Below are positions 17,661 through 27,491 of a stretch of 64,000 bases of DNA, in pieces. How positions within the stretch are numbered: the stretch's first letter is position 1; the number at the start of each line of letters is the position of its first letter. The position numbers and the translations under genes are program-made. Under the pieces are notes generated by a model. That model saw only the letters and a list, made by a program, of their open reading frames with translations. It did not search any database and was not told the origin of the DNA. This DNA comes from Desulfobacteraceae bacterium (GTDB lineage: Bacteria; Desulfobacterota; Desulfobacteria; Desulfobacterales; Desulfobacteraceae). The stretch lies in NCBI GenBank assembly GCA_016743945.1, contig JADGFI010000023.1, positions 1-64,000 of the forward strand. The letters are read 5' to 3'.

Positions 17661-20086
17661 ACGAAAGGCAAGCGCTCCCCATGAATCCCAGAGATCCCAA
17701 AAAAATAGCTGTTTTCCTGACCGGTATATTTTATCTTGTCTGCCTCTTCTTTACCCTGAACCTGGACCTGGATGAAAAAATCACCTCCATGCTTCCGGAT
17801 TCTGACCCCGAGGTGGCGGATTTCAAGTATATCATCGGCCATGTGCCGGCTGCCGAAACCCTGTACATCCAGATTGAAACCAAAACCCATGAGACTGACA
17901 CCCTTAAAAAAGCAGGGGATGCCTTTTATGGGGCCATTGGCGAATCGCCTTTTTTCAAAGAGGTTGTGTATCAATTTTCCCAAAAAAGCGTGATGAACCT
18001 TCTGGACTTTGTCAATAAAAACAAATACTGGCTCTTTGATGAGACAGACCTAAAAGAAATCGATTCACGCCTTTCCCCGGAACATATTCAAACATTGCTG
18101 CCAAAAATAAAACAACAGCTTCTGGATCCGACGGGGATGTTTTCCGCTGACCGGATCACGAAAGACCCCTTTGGGCTGGATGAAATCATCCTGTCAAAAC
18201 TTACGGCTTTCCAGGCCGAGGCCTCGGGCATCCATATCAGCGGATCCCGGATTATCAACCAGGATGAAACCTGTCTGCTCATCATGGCATCCCCGGCCTT
18301 TCCTGCCGTGGATACCCGGCAGAGCGCCGAACTATTTGCCTTTCTAAACCGGGAAAAAACCAGGGTCACCAAGGCCTTTGAAAACCAAATCCACATCGGA
18401 TTTTCAGGAAACCATGTGGCCACCCTGGACAATTCAGCCACGATCCAGGCAGATGTAAAAAAGGCTATCCTTGTCATGTCAGCCGGAATTCTTGTCATCG
18501 GATTTTTCTTTTTCGGCAGGTTCCTCTATGTGCTCCTGATTTTTGTTCCCACCCTTGTCAGCCTCACCTTTGCCAGTGCCCTTCTCTCCTTTTTCACCCA
18601 TGAGATATCTGCCATTGCACTGGGATGCGGGGCAGTGCTCCTGGGCATCACCGTTGATTTCGGGATTCACATCCTTTTCAGTGTGGACACCCTTGGCACC
18701 GCCCATACAAATGCCATCATTTCCCGACTAAAAAAGCCCATTGCCACCGGAGCTGCAACCACCATGGCCGCCTTTGGCTGCCTTATATTCTCTTCTCTTC
18801 CCGGCCAGCGCCAAATGGGTTTTTTTACCATTACCGGAATTCTGGGGGCAGCCCTTTTTGCCATTTTTGTGTTAAAATATTTTGTCCTGTTTTTGCCCCA
18901 AAAGCCCAAAAAACCCTTGGTATCCCTGGTAAAAGCCTGTGATTTTCTAATGGATTTTCGCAAAAAACATTTTTTATGGATCAGCCTTGCCTGCCTTCTG
19001 GCCTTTGGATTTAGCCTCACAGGGCTTAAAAGTTTCAAATTTGAAGGGGATGTCTCCGCCCTCAACCACCTGACGTCGGAGACCCAGCGAGATATGGACA
19101 AATTTCTGGCCACCTGGGGCGGGACCTCTCCCTCTGTTATCCTGGTTGAGGCCAAAACCCTTGAACAGGCCCTGGAAAAGAATGATCAACTTTTTAAACT
19201 GCTCAAGGGGATGGAAGGCCAGGTGGATCAGATTGCCTCCTTGTCAGATATTTTTCCCTCAAAGGCCCAAAGAAAACGCCACTATAAAAATTTCCAGACA
19301 CTTTTACCGGACCAACGAATAGACACCCTTGAAAAAACACTGGCAAAGGCATCCCTTGCCAACGGATTTTCAATGGATGCCTTTGACCCGTTTTTTGAAG
19401 GCCTTCGGGCCCCCAAAATCCCCTTTACCCGAAAGGACTTTGCCCCCACGGTACTGGACCCATTGATCAAATCAAAACTCATCTTCCAAAAAGACAGTGT
19501 GCTGGCTCTTACCACCCTGAATATAAAAAACAAATCCAAAATCCCGGATATCGTTTCCCGGATCAAAACAACCCTCCCAAAGGCAAGGTTTCTGGATAAA
19601 CGCAACTTTGTTGATAAAATCACAATACTTGTGGCCAGTCAATTCAAACAACTGTTCCTTTTAGCAGCAGGGGCAATGGTCCTGACCCTCTTTGTCTTCC
19701 TGGGCAGAATCAAACTTGTCCTGATCACCATCACCCCTGTTTTTTTAAGTGCCATAATGACGGCGGGAATAATGGGACTTCTCGGGATTTGTGTGAACCT
19801 TATCAGTGTTCTTTTTATTATTTTTGTCTTTGGGGTGGGGGTTGATTTTTCCATATTTCTGGTTCACCATGAACTCAATAAAAACCCCGGGGACAGACAG
19901 ATTGCGGCCGGGGCTGTAATCATTTGTGCCATGACCACCATCGGGGCCTTTACCTGTCTTGCCTTTGCCCAGCACAATGCCCTGTATTCAATCGGGGTGG
20001 CCGGACTGACCGGGATGCTTGCAAGTCTGGTTCTGGCACTGGCACTGATTCCCTTTCTGGTGGAAAAATGGAGCGGCTCCAAATGA
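17657..20086 (+). CDS. MMPL/RND-type lipid exporter
   Basis: An 809-residue membrane protein with the two-fold RND layout: one helix, a large periplasmic loop (about residues 50-270), a block of helices (GILVIGFFFFGRFLYVLL onward), then the same arrangement again. The motif GITVDFGIHILF in the first half and GVGVDFSIFLVHH in the second hold the membrane aspartates used for proton coupling in MMPL proteins. Its expected role is to lift the finished polyene lipid from the inner membrane, with the LolA-like protein (6436) as acceptor. Confidence 0.85.
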   Translation: MNERQALPMNPRDPKKIAVFLTGIFYLVCLFFTLNLDLDEKITSMLPDSDPEVADFKYIIGHVPAAETLYIQIETKTHETDTLKKAGDAFYGAIGESPFFKEVVYQFSQKSVMNLLDFVNKNKYWLFDETDLKEIDSRLSPEHIQTLLPKIKQQLLDPTGMFSADRITKDPFGLDEIILSKLTAFQAEASGIHISGSRIINQDETCLLIMASPAFPAVDTRQSAELFAFLNREKTRVTKAFENQIHIGFSGNHVATLDNSATIQADVKKAILVMSAGILVIGFFFFGRFLYVLLIFVPTLVSLTFASALLSFFTHEISAIALGCGAVLLGITVDFGIHILFSVDTLGTAHTNAIISRLKKPIATGAATTMAAFGCLIFSSLPGQRQMGFFTITGILGAALFAIFVLKYFVLFLPQKPKKPLVSLVKACDFLMDFRKKHFLWISLACLLAFGFSLTGLKSFKFEGDVSALNHLTSETQRDMDKFLATWGGTSPSVILVEAKTLEQALEKNDQLFKLLKGMEGQVDQIASLSDIFPSKAQRKRHYKNFQTLLPDQRIDTLEKTLAKASLANGFSMDAFDPFFEGLRAPKIPFTRKDFAPTVLDPLIKSKLIFQKDSVLALTTLNIKNKSKIPDIVSRIKTTLPKARFLDKRNFVDKITILVASQFKQLFLLAAGAMVLTLFVFLGRIKLVLITITPVFLSAIMTAGIMGLLGICVNLISVLFIIFVFGVGVDFSIFLVHHELNKNPGDRQIAAGAVIICAMTTIGAFTCLAFAQHNALYSIGVAGLTGMLASLVLALALIPFLVEKWSGSK

Positions 20087-21660
20087 CATCAATTAAAAAA
20101 AATCACTATAATACCATCATCATCGGATCCGGTATCAGCGGCATGACCGCCGGCATCATCCAGGCCAAGGAAGGGGAAAACGTCCTGGTGTTGGAGCAGC
20201 ATAAAATTCCCGGCGGATTGACCCAGACCTATACGAGGAAGGGCATGACCTTTCCCACGGGGGTGCATCGCCTGGGCTCCCTTGCTCCCCATCAGCCCCT
20301 GTGGCATTATTTTAATTACCTGGGCCTTATGGAAAGGCTTGACCTGGTCCCTCTCTCTTCCACCTGCTTTGAAAGATTTCATTTTCCCGGCAAAACATAC
20401 GAGATTCCCCAGGGGCATGACGCCTTTGAGCAACAATTGGTCACAGATTTCCCAGACCGGCAAACGAGTATCTCCCAGTATTTTCGAGACCTGAAAAAGG
20501 TCATCGCAGGCATTCATCTGTATGACCCCCGAATAAGCCCGAAAAAGGATCTATCCCTTCAGTACACAGGATCCCTTGACCACTATTTTACGGCCATTGG
20601 AATTCATGGCCGGTTAAAAAGTCTGCTGTGTGCCAACAACCCCCTCTATGGGATGGGAAGTTTTGAATGCCCGGTTCTGACCCATTTTCTAATTTCCGAC
20701 TCATATCTGAATGCAAGCTTTCGGATCAATGAAGCCAAAACCCCCCTTGCCCAGGCCCTGGTCCAAAGCCTTGAATCCCAGGGGGGCAACATCCGCACAA
20801 ACGCACAAGTTGGCACCATACTCATCCGGGACAAAAAAAGCTGCGGTGTAACACTTGCCACAGGAGAAACCCTGTTCTCAGACAGGGTTATTTATTCGGG
20901 ACACCCCTCCTTGCTGCCCGATCTGTGCCCGCGGGACGCCTTCCGGCCTGTGTACAGAAAACGGCTCCAAACCGCAAAAAGCACCTCGGGAATATTCGGG
21001 GTGGCCATGGCCTGGGAAAAAGACAATTGCCCTGTGGCCGGAAATGACGCATACATTTATAATTCATGGGATGTGAATGCCCATTACAAACAAAATAACC
21101 TGTTAAAAACGGGCCTGCCGGAAATGATCTTTTTAAGTGCATTGCCGTCCTTTGTAGCGGCTGAACAGACAGAACCAGGGGGACCCGAAGAAAAAAATTT
21201 GGCCGTCACCGCTCTGATCGGAATAAACCATAAAGAATCAGCACAAATGCAAGCATATTATCAAGAATCAAAAAAAGAGTATGGAAACGCCAAAAAGCTG
21301 CTGGCGCAAAAAATCATGGAACGTATCACCCATATTTACCCTACCGCCGGGCACCATGCCCGGATAACAGACACCTATTCGCCAAGCACCTTTGAGAGGT
21401 ATACCTTGACCCCCAAAGGATCTGCCTATGGCATTAAAAAGAGCGCCCAACACTTTCTTGAAGGCATGTTCAGTCCGGTCACCCGGGTAAAAAACCTCTT
21501 TTTAACCGGCCAGAGCGTCGGGTTCTGCGGGATCCACGGCGCCATTGTTGCCAGCGTCAACCTCTGCCACGGCTTTTACGGGCGAGACTATTTAACCCAA
21601 AAAATACTCAACCCGCCAGAGGCAACCCGATCAACATCCGACAAAAGGAGGATTCAATGA
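20083..21660 (+). CDS. CrtI/phytoene-desaturase-like FAD oxidoreductase
   Basis: About 525 residues from the ATG at 20083, which overlaps the exporter stop as ATGA. The Rossmann FAD motif IIIGSGISGMTAG lies at about residues 12-24, followed by the acidic residue in VLEQHKIPGGLTQTY, as in carotenoid desaturases and retinol saturases. The C-terminal FAD segment FLTGQSVGFCGIHGAIV is present. Family members oxidise, saturate or isomerise polyene chains. In this cluster it may adjust the double bonds of the chain. No carotenoid genes (crtE, crtB) are near, so a role in the aryl product is the better reading. Confidence 0.82.
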   Translation: MTSIKKNHYNTIIIGSGISGMTAGIIQAKEGENVLVLEQHKIPGGLTQTYTRKGMTFPTGVHRLGSLAPHQPLWHYFNYLGLMERLDLVPLSSTCFERFHFPGKTYEIPQGHDAFEQQLVTDFPDRQTSISQYFRDLKKVIAGIHLYDPRISPKKDLSLQYTGSLDHYFTAIGIHGRLKSLLCANNPLYGMGSFECPVLTHFLISDSYLNASFRINEAKTPLAQALVQSLESQGGNIRTNAQVGTILIRDKKSCGVTLATGETLFSDRVIYSGHPSLLPDLCPRDAFRPVYRKRLQTAKSTSGIFGVAMAWEKDNCPVAGNDAYIYNSWDVNAHYKQNNLLKTGLPEMIFLSALPSFVAAEQTEPGGPEEKNLAVTALIGINHKESAQMQAYYQESKKEYGNAKKLLAQKIMERITHIYPTAGHHARITDTYSPSTFERYTLTPKGSAYGIKKSAQHFLEGMFSPVTRVKNLFLTGQSVGFCGIHGAIVASVNLCHGFYGRDYLTQKILNPPEATRSTSDKRRIQ

Positions 21661-22985
21661 AACGGGTAGTCGTAACCGGCATGGGGATCATCTCCCCCAT
21701 TGGTAACCAGGTGGAAGAGGTGTGGAACAGTCTTGTTAAGAACCAATCGGGCATCCGTCACATCCCTTCCTGGGAAAAGATCAAGGATCTAAAGGTCTCC
21801 ATTGCGGGTTGTTGCCAGGGCTATGACCCCAAACGAATCAAGCGGCAAGACCGCAGAACCATGGGGCCCATGGCCGTGATGGCCACCCTGTCCGCCCTGG
21901 ATGCCCTTGCCCAGGCGGGTCTTGACCTCCATCAGCCAGGATCTGACCCATCACCGTTAAATTCATCACGGTTAAAGATCCCATCAAAACAGACCGGCGT
22001 TGCCATGGGATCCACCACAGGCTCAGGGCAAACCCTTGAAACCATGTTCAATGATTTCAAGGAAACAGGGGGGATTGGAAGACTGGAAGGCACGGCATTC
22101 ATGAAAATCATGAACCATTCCGTGGCAGCCAATGTGGCCGCCACCCTGGGGACAAGGGGAAGGGTCATCTCCCCTTGCTGCGCCTGTGCCACCTCCACCC
22201 AGGCCATTGGGGAAGGCTATGAAATCATTAAAAACGGACATCAAAAAATTATGATCTGCGGTGGCGCAGATGACCTTCATCCCTCCACGGCCGGGGTATT
22301 TGATGTATTGAACGCCGCCTCCAGAAAATTTGGTCAAACACCTTGTGCCACCCCCAGGCCCTTTGATGCGAACCGGGACGGACTGGTGGTCAGCGAAGGG
22401 GCAGGCACCCTTATTTTAGAAGAGTTTAACCACGCCCGGACAAGAGGGGCTAAAATTTTGGGAGAAATCATCGGATACAACACCTGTTGTGACGGAGCCC
22501 ACATGACAACCCCCCAGGCCCAGGGCATGGCCCAGTGCATGGAAGGAGCCCTGGAATCAGCTGGCTGTAAGATCCAGGACATTGACTATATCAATGCCCA
22601 TGCCACGGGCACCCGCCTGGGAGATGCGGCCGAAGCCTGTGCCATTGCCATGCTCGGGAACCACAAAATTCCAGTGAGCGCCACCAAGGGATATACCGGT
22701 CACACCCTGGCGGCAAGCGGGGTGATGGAGGCAATTTTCTGCCTGGAAATGATGGCCCGCAGCCGTATCATCCCCACCCGCAACCTTGAGACCATTGACC
22801 CCGACTGTGCCGGGATTTGTCATGTACAAAAGATTATTGAAAAAACCCTTGATACCGTCATGACCAGTAATTTCGCCTTTGGGGGAATCAACGCCACCCT
22901 TATTTTTAAAAAATACCAAAATAAAAACTATCAGGATAGAAAATATCAGGATAAAAATGACCCTAATAGAAAGGAACTTCCATGA
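21657..22985 (+). CDS. beta-ketoacyl-ACP synthase (FabF-like)
   Basis: A 442-residue ketosynthase with Cys in CCACATSTQAIG, His in NAHATGTRLGD and KGYTGHTLAASG, and the loop VSEGAGTLILEE. The alternative active-site spelling CATST instead of CASG sets it apart from the paralogue at 16413. A lysine/asparagine-rich tail (KYQNKNYQDRKYQDKN) built of a short repeat is added after the conserved end. It overlaps the ketoreductase gene by 4 bases. Confidence 0.87.
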   Translation: MKRVVVTGMGIISPIGNQVEEVWNSLVKNQSGIRHIPSWEKIKDLKVSIAGCCQGYDPKRIKRQDRRTMGPMAVMATLSALDALAQAGLDLHQPGSDPSPLNSSRLKIPSKQTGVAMGSTTGSGQTLETMFNDFKETGGIGRLEGTAFMKIMNHSVAANVAATLGTRGRVISPCCACATSTQAIGEGYEIIKNGHQKIMICGGADDLHPSTAGVFDVLNAASRKFGQTPCATPRPFDANRDGLVVSEGAGTLILEEFNHARTRGAKILGEIIGYNTCCDGAHMTTPQAQGMAQCMEGALESAGCKIQDIDYINAHATGTRLGDAAEACAIAMLGNHKIPVSATKGYTGHTLAASGVMEAIFCLEMMARSRIIPTRNLETIDPDCAGICHVQKIIEKTLDTVMTSNFAFGGINATLIFKKYQNKNYQDRKYQDKNDPNRKELP

Positions 22986-23725
22986 GCAAAATATCAAGTG
23001 ATTCCCAGGAAACCGCCCTTGTAACCGGTGCCAGCCGTGGAATCGGCCGGGCCATCGCCATTGTCCTGGCCGCCTCGGGCAGATTTGTCTATCTCAATTA
23101 CCATTCAAATCATGCAAAAGCCCAACAAACCCTTGACCAAATCAAAGAACAGGGGGGAGATGGTGCCCTGTTGCCCTTTGACGTTACAGACAAGCAGGCA
23201 TCAGAAACGGCTATAGGAAAAATCATCGCAGAAAAAGGCAAGATAGAAATTTTGGTAAACAATGCCGGTATCCGAGAAGATATGCTCATGGTATGGATGA
23301 AAGAAGAAAACTGGCAGCGGGTTCTGGATACAAACCTCACTGGTTTTTTCAATGTGACCCGACTGGTGGTGAAAAAAATGCTGCCCAAACGATATGGCCG
23401 GATCATCAACATATCCTCCACCTCGGGCCAGGTTGGCCAGGCAGGCCAGGTCAATTATTCGGCATCCAAGGCAGGTCTCATAGGTGCCACCATGGCCCTT
23501 GCCAAGGAGATTGCCAAACGCAATATCACGGTGAATGCCGTGGCCCCGGGGTTCATTGAAACCGAAATGGTGGAAGGGCTGCCCCTGGATCAGATTGCCC
23601 AATCCATACCGGCCGGACGCCTGGGCCTTCCCGAAGAGGTGGCAGATGCCGTTCTTTTTTTGTGTTCACGCAAGGCCGCCTATATTACAGGCCAGGTATT
23701 GGGCATTAACGGCGGTATCTGTTAA
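22982..23725 (+). CDS. 3-oxoacyl-ACP reductase (FabG-like)
   Basis: A 247-residue short-chain dehydrogenase. Seen: TGASRGIGRA (NADPH binding, about residues 16-25), NNAGI (about 90-94), and the Ser-Tyr-Lys triad in ISSTSGQVGQ and YSASKAG. It reduces 3-oxoacyl-ACP to 3-hydroxyacyl-ACP, feeding the two dehydratases. It is the only ketoreductase in the cluster. The tail VLGINGGIC matches FabG. Confidence 0.88.
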   Translation: MSKISSDSQETALVTGASRGIGRAIAIVLAASGRFVYLNYHSNHAKAQQTLDQIKEQGGDGALLPFDVTDKQASETAIGKIIAEKGKIEILVNNAGIREDMLMVWMKEENWQRVLDTNLTGFFNVTRLVVKKMLPKRYGRIINISSTSGQVGQAGQVNYSASKAGLIGATMALAKEIAKRNITVNAVAPGFIETEMVEGLPLDQIAQSIPAGRLGLPEEVADAVLFLCSRKAAYITGQVLGINGGIC

Positions 23726-23777
23726 TGGTCCCCCAGATGAATGCCCGGAATGGACATATACAAGGGAGAAAAAAGTT

Positions 23778-25031
23778 TTGAGAACCGCCGCCATCACGGG
23801 CATGGGAATTGTCTCATGCCTGGGAACCAACCTTGCCGCAGTCACAGAAAATCTGAAAAACGGCCACTCCGGTATTGCCTTTGATGAAAACAGAAAGGCC
23901 TTAGGGTTTAAATCCCCCCTAGCCGCCCTGGTACCGGATGTGTCTGCCCAAGAGTTGAACCTGAGCCGAAAAACCATGCGGACCATGTGCGAGCCGGCCC
24001 TTTTTTCCATTGCAGCCGCCAAAAAAGCCGTGGCAAATGCCGGCCTTTTAACAGACCATATACAAACCGATCGGTGCGGGGTGATTTTCGGCAATGACAG
24101 CACCATCAAAGCCGGGGTTGAATCCATTGATATTGCAAGGGAGTACAAGGAGACCCATTATATTGGCGCAGGCTATATTTTTCGGACCATGAACTCCACC
24201 ATTACCATGAACCTTGCCGCTTACTTTGGCACCCGGGGAGCCAACTGGACCATGAGTGCTGCCTGCGCCAGCGGTGCCCATGTGATCGGTCAGGCCCTGA
24301 TGCTGATAAGAAGCGGGATGCAAGATATTATCATTGCCGGCGGTGCCCAGGAAACCAATTGGATGGCCATGGCAAGCTTTGACGCCCTGAATGCATTTTC
24401 CTCCTTTGTGGATACCCCCACGGCTGCCTCCAGGCCCTTTGACAGAAACCGGAACGGATTGGTCCCCGGGGGGGGGGGAGCCTCCATCATCATTGAAGAG
24501 TTGGACCATGCCCTGGCCCGGGGAGCAACCATCTACGGAATTGTTGAGGGCTATGGATTTTCCTCGGGCATTGGGAAAACCCTGTCAGAACCCTCGGCCA
24601 AAGGCTCTGTCAACGCCATGAAAAATGCCCTCAAAGATGCCGGCATAGCGCCTGACAAAATTGACTATATCAATGCCCATGCCACCTCCACTGTGACCGG
24701 GGACCTGGCAGAGGCCACTGCCATCCACGATGTGTTCGGCCCGAAAACCCCTGTTTCCTCCACCAAATCCATGACCGGCCATGAATGCTGGATGTCGGGA
24801 ATCAGTGAGGTCATCTATACCCTTCTCATGGCCAAAAACAATTTTATTGCCCCCAACATCAATTTTACAGGGCTAAGTTACGGGTGTCCCCCCATCCACG
24901 TGGTTCCCCGGACAAGACCGGCTAAAATCCGCCGGGCCCTGTCAAACTCCTTTGGTTTTGGCGGCACCAATGCAGCCATTGCATTAAAAATTAACCCAGA
25001 CAATAAATCAGATAATAAATCGGATACCTAA
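23778..25031 (+). CDS. beta-ketoacyl-ACP synthase (FabB/F-like)
   Basis: About 417 residues. I place the start at TTG 23778, with GGGAG nine bases upstream, because upstream of it the frame runs into shadow sequence over the ketoreductase gene. Catalytic residues are present: SAACASGAHVIG, NAHATSTVTGD and KSMTGHECW. The glycine loop reads VPGGGGASIIIEE, without the usual glutamate, and is encoded by a run of eleven G at 24468-24478. It likely elongates the polyene chain. Confidence 0.85.
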   Translation: MRTAAITGMGIVSCLGTNLAAVTENLKNGHSGIAFDENRKALGFKSPLAALVPDVSAQELNLSRKTMRTMCEPALFSIAAAKKAVANAGLLTDHIQTDRCGVIFGNDSTIKAGVESIDIAREYKETHYIGAGYIFRTMNSTITMNLAAYFGTRGANWTMSAACASGAHVIGQALMLIRSGMQDIIIAGGAQETNWMAMASFDALNAFSSFVDTPTAASRPFDRNRNGLVPGGGGASIIIEELDHALARGATIYGIVEGYGFSSGIGKTLSEPSAKGSVNAMKNALKDAGIAPDKIDYINAHATSTVTGDLAEATAIHDVFGPKTPVSSTKSMTGHECWMSGISEVIYTLLMAKNNFIAPNINFTGLSYGCPPIHVVPRTRPAKIRRALSNSFGFGGTNAAIALKINPDNKSDNKSDT

Positions 25032-25036
25032 TTTAC

Positions 25037-25831
25037 ATGGTTTTATATAATTTTTATACCCATACTCTGCAAAACAGACTGGCAACAGCTCTTTTCATTT
25101 TTATAATGAATTTGATCCTCCTGCCCCTGATTTTGCTCTGGACGATACTGGGAATCAGCCTGTTTCCCTTTGCTTTCCTGTTCATGAAATTTATCCGGGG
25201 CTGGTCCACCCAATATCTGACCCGCAAATGTATCTGGATTTACGGCAGGGTCTGGCAGTTTCTGACCGGGTTCTTTGTCATCTTTGATCCCCCCCAATTT
25301 AATCTTGCCTCCTTTCCCGAATCCGGAATCATTGTGGTAAACCATCGTTCTTTTTTTGACACCTATTGCATGAATATGCTGCCGGTCAGCGATGTCTGCT
25401 TTGCGGTTCGGGACTGGCCCTTTAAAATCCCCATTTACAACTGGTTCATGAATCTTTGCGGTTATATGAACATTGAAAAATTTTCCTGGGAAAAATCTGT
25501 AACCACTTCAAGGGCCACCCTTGAAAATAAGGGGTTTGTCCTTTTTTTCCCCGAAGGTCACAGAAGCACCACAAGGAAGATGACCCATTTTTATTCCGGC
25601 GCCTTTAAACTGGCAGTTCAGACCAATACCCCGGTGATACCAGTCTGCCTGACAGGCACCCAGGACCTGCTGCCCAAGGCAAAATTTTACCTGACCCCGG
25701 CAAGGATAAAAATGAAAGTTTTGGATCCTGTTTTTCCGGATCAATTCCAGGGAGAGATGAAACACCAGCGCCTGAAGAAAAGAGTCAAACAGCAGATGGA
25801 TGCACACCTAACCCAGATGGAGGGCTTGTAA
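25037..25831 (+). CDS. PlsC-type 1-acyl-glycerol-phosphate acyltransferase family protein
   Basis: A 264-residue membrane-linked acyltransferase. It has an N-terminal hydrophobic helix pair (about 12-50), the HX4D motif NHRSFFDTY (about 98-106), FPEGHRST (about 172-179) and IPVCLTGT. It transfers acyl groups to a lysolipid or polar acceptor. It is the second acyltransferase of the cluster, from a different fold family than the LpxL-type enzyme at 15449, which suggests two acylation steps on the lipid anchor. Confidence 0.82.
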   Translation: MVLYNFYTHTLQNRLATALFIFIMNLILLPLILLWTILGISLFPFAFLFMKFIRGWSTQYLTRKCIWIYGRVWQFLTGFFVIFDPPQFNLASFPESGIIVVNHRSFFDTYCMNMLPVSDVCFAVRDWPFKIPIYNWFMNLCGYMNIEKFSWEKSVTTSRATLENKGFVLFFPEGHRSTTRKMTHFYSGAFKLAVQTNTPVIPVCLTGTQDLLPKAKFYLTPARIKMKVLDPVFPDQFQGEMKHQRLKKRVKQQMDAHLTQMEGL

Positions 25832-25839
25832 AAAATCCC

Positions 25840-26301
25840 ATGAAAAAACCCTATTTTAAACAAAATTCCACGGATCCTGCCCCCTTAACGGGAAGTGTTA
25901 AGCGATGCATCCGGTTTGAAGAGGTGGATATGCTCACCATTGCCTGGCACGGGCATTATACCAGCTTTTTTGAAGATGCAAGGGTTCACCTGGGGCAACG
26001 CTATGGCCTTGGGTATATGGATCTATTCGGCCAGGGTATTCTTGCCCCCATCAAAACAGCCCATGTGGATTTTATAAGACCTTTAAAATTTATGGATGAG
26101 ATCACCATACAAGGCATTCTCCATTATTCTGAAGCCTCCAGAATCAACAGCGAATATATCATCAAAAACCCCCAAGGAAAAATTGCGGCAACTGGCTATA
26201 CCGTGCAAATGATGCTCAATACAGACTATGAACTCCATTTAACCCAGCCCGAGTTTTACAAACGCTTTTGTGACCAGTGGAAGGCAGGCGAAATCAAATG
26301 A
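25840..26301 (+). CDS. acyl-CoA/ACP thioesterase, hotdog fold (4HBT type)
   Basis: A 153-residue hotdog thioesterase. The segment RFEEVDMLTIAWHGHYTSFFEDAR matches 4-hydroxybenzoyl-CoA thioesterase/YbgC proteins in which an Asp (here in VDM) starts the active-site helix. It may release or proofread chains from an ACP. It lies 8 bases after the PlsC-like gene and overlaps the following ketosynthase as ATGA. Confidence 0.8.
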   Translation: MKKPYFKQNSTDPAPLTGSVKRCIRFEEVDMLTIAWHGHYTSFFEDARVHLGQRYGLGYMDLFGQGILAPIKTAHVDFIRPLKFMDEITIQGILHYSEASRINSEYIIKNPQGKIAATGYTVQMMLNTDYELHLTQPEFYKRFCDQWKAGEIK

Positions 26302-27491
26302 CCCAGGTGTATATTGCCGCAGCTGCGACCATCACAGCTCTGGGAGATGATCTTGACACCCTCTACCAAGAACTGGTCCGGGGAAAATCCGGCCTCACCC
26401 GTATGACGGCGCCTATGCTGCCGGGTCACCCTGAATCGGGCATCCCCCGGTTTGACACAAGTGTCTACACAAGCCCCTGGGCCGGTCTGATCCCCAATTT
26501 ACTCCCAAAAGAGCTGTCCGTGGAGAATCCGATTCCCTTGATATTTTCCCTGGCAGACCGACTTCTCGACAAGCTGGGCCCCATTGATCCTTCCACCTGC
26601 CTGATTACAGCTTCCACAAAGGCAGGGATTGACCTTTTACCAGGGGCTCCCAAAAACACGGCCCGTCTGCCCCAAGGCCTTCTGGTTTCAAGCCTTCCCG
26701 GGTATATCTCCCGGAAGCTTGGCCTTGCCCGGCCCGGGTTCAACATCAGCGCCGCCTGCGCATCCTCGACCATTGCCCTGGCAAAAGGGGCTGCCATGAT
26801 CAAAAGTGGAAGGGAAACAACCGTACTTGTCTGCGCCATGGATGTGGTAAGCGAATTTATTTTTTCCGGATTCTCCGCCCTGGGGGCCATGTCCCCGGAT
26901 CCTGCTGCCCCCTTTGACAAGAACCGGAAAGGGCTGACCCTGGGTGAAGGGGCAGCCGGGATACTGCTCATGAACAAAGAAAAGTTGAACACTGCCAAAA
27001 AGGCAGGAAAAAGAACAGGACTGGCCCGAATATCCGGCTGGGGAGTAGCCAACGACGCCAGCCACCTGACCGCACCCGCCAGGGATGGCCTTGGCCTGAA
27101 ACTGGCCATTAAGGCTGCCTGCCAAAAAGCCGATATTTCATTTTCAGATATCCAGGCCGTCAATACCCATGGCACTGGCACCCGGCATAACGATGAAATG
27201 GAACTGACGGTTCTAAACGCTCTATTTAACCCAACCATCATGGCCAATTCCATAAAGGGTGCCATTGGTCACACCCTGGGAGCGGGGGGGGCCATTGAAG
27301 CCGCCCTTTGCATAAAATTACTTGAAAACAGGATCCTGCCCGGAACCCCGGGCTTTATGGAACCGGCACCAGGGGCCCAAAACTTTATCAGTCCCCAGGC
27401 CCGGCCCTTTGGAAAAGGACCGGTCCTGACCATGAACTCGGGATTTGGCGGTATCAATGCCGCCCTGATTCTCCAGGAGGCTGATCTATGA
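26298..27491 (+). CDS. beta-ketoacyl-ACP synthase
   Basis: A 397-residue ketosynthase starting at ATG 26298, overlapping the thioesterase stop. Catalytic set: SAACASSTIALAKG, NTHGTGTRHND and GAIGHTLGAGG; loop LGEGAAGILLM. It is a little shorter than housekeeping FabF. It is directly followed, with a 4-base overlap, by a cysteine-less ketosynthase-like protein, the arrangement of KS-CLF pairs in type II polyketide systems. Confidence 0.85.
   Translation: MTQVYIAAAATITALGDDLDTLYQELVRGKSGLTRMTAPMLPGHPESGIPRFDTSVYTSPWAGLIPNLLPKELSVENPIPLIFSLADRLLDKLGPIDPSTCLITASTKAGIDLLPGAPKNTARLPQGLLVSSLPGYISRKLGLARPGFNISAACASSTIALAKGAAMIKSGRETTVLVCAMDVVSEFIFSGFSALGAMSPDPAAPFDKNRKGLTLGEGAAGILLMNKEKLNTAKKAGKRTGLARISGWGVANDASHLTAPARDGLGLKLAIKAACQKADISFSDIQAVNTHGTGTRHNDEMELTVLNALFNPTIMANSIKGAIGHTLGAGGAIEAALCIKLLENRILPGTPGFMEPAPGAQNFISPQARPFGKGPVLTMNSGFGGINAALILQEADL

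Noticed and set aside
19924..20082. Long N-terminal extension of the CrtI-like gene
   Set aside because: It overlaps the exporter in another frame with Cys/His-rich shadow sequence; the FAD motif begins right after the ATG at 20083.
20083..21660. Carotenoid pathway
   Set aside because: A CrtI-like enzyme is present, but no phytoene synthase or prenyl transferase is in the window.
23535..23777. Extension of the third active-type ketosynthase into the ketoreductase gene
   Set aside because: Shadow sequence; TTG 23778 has a good ribosome binding site and fits the family N-terminus.
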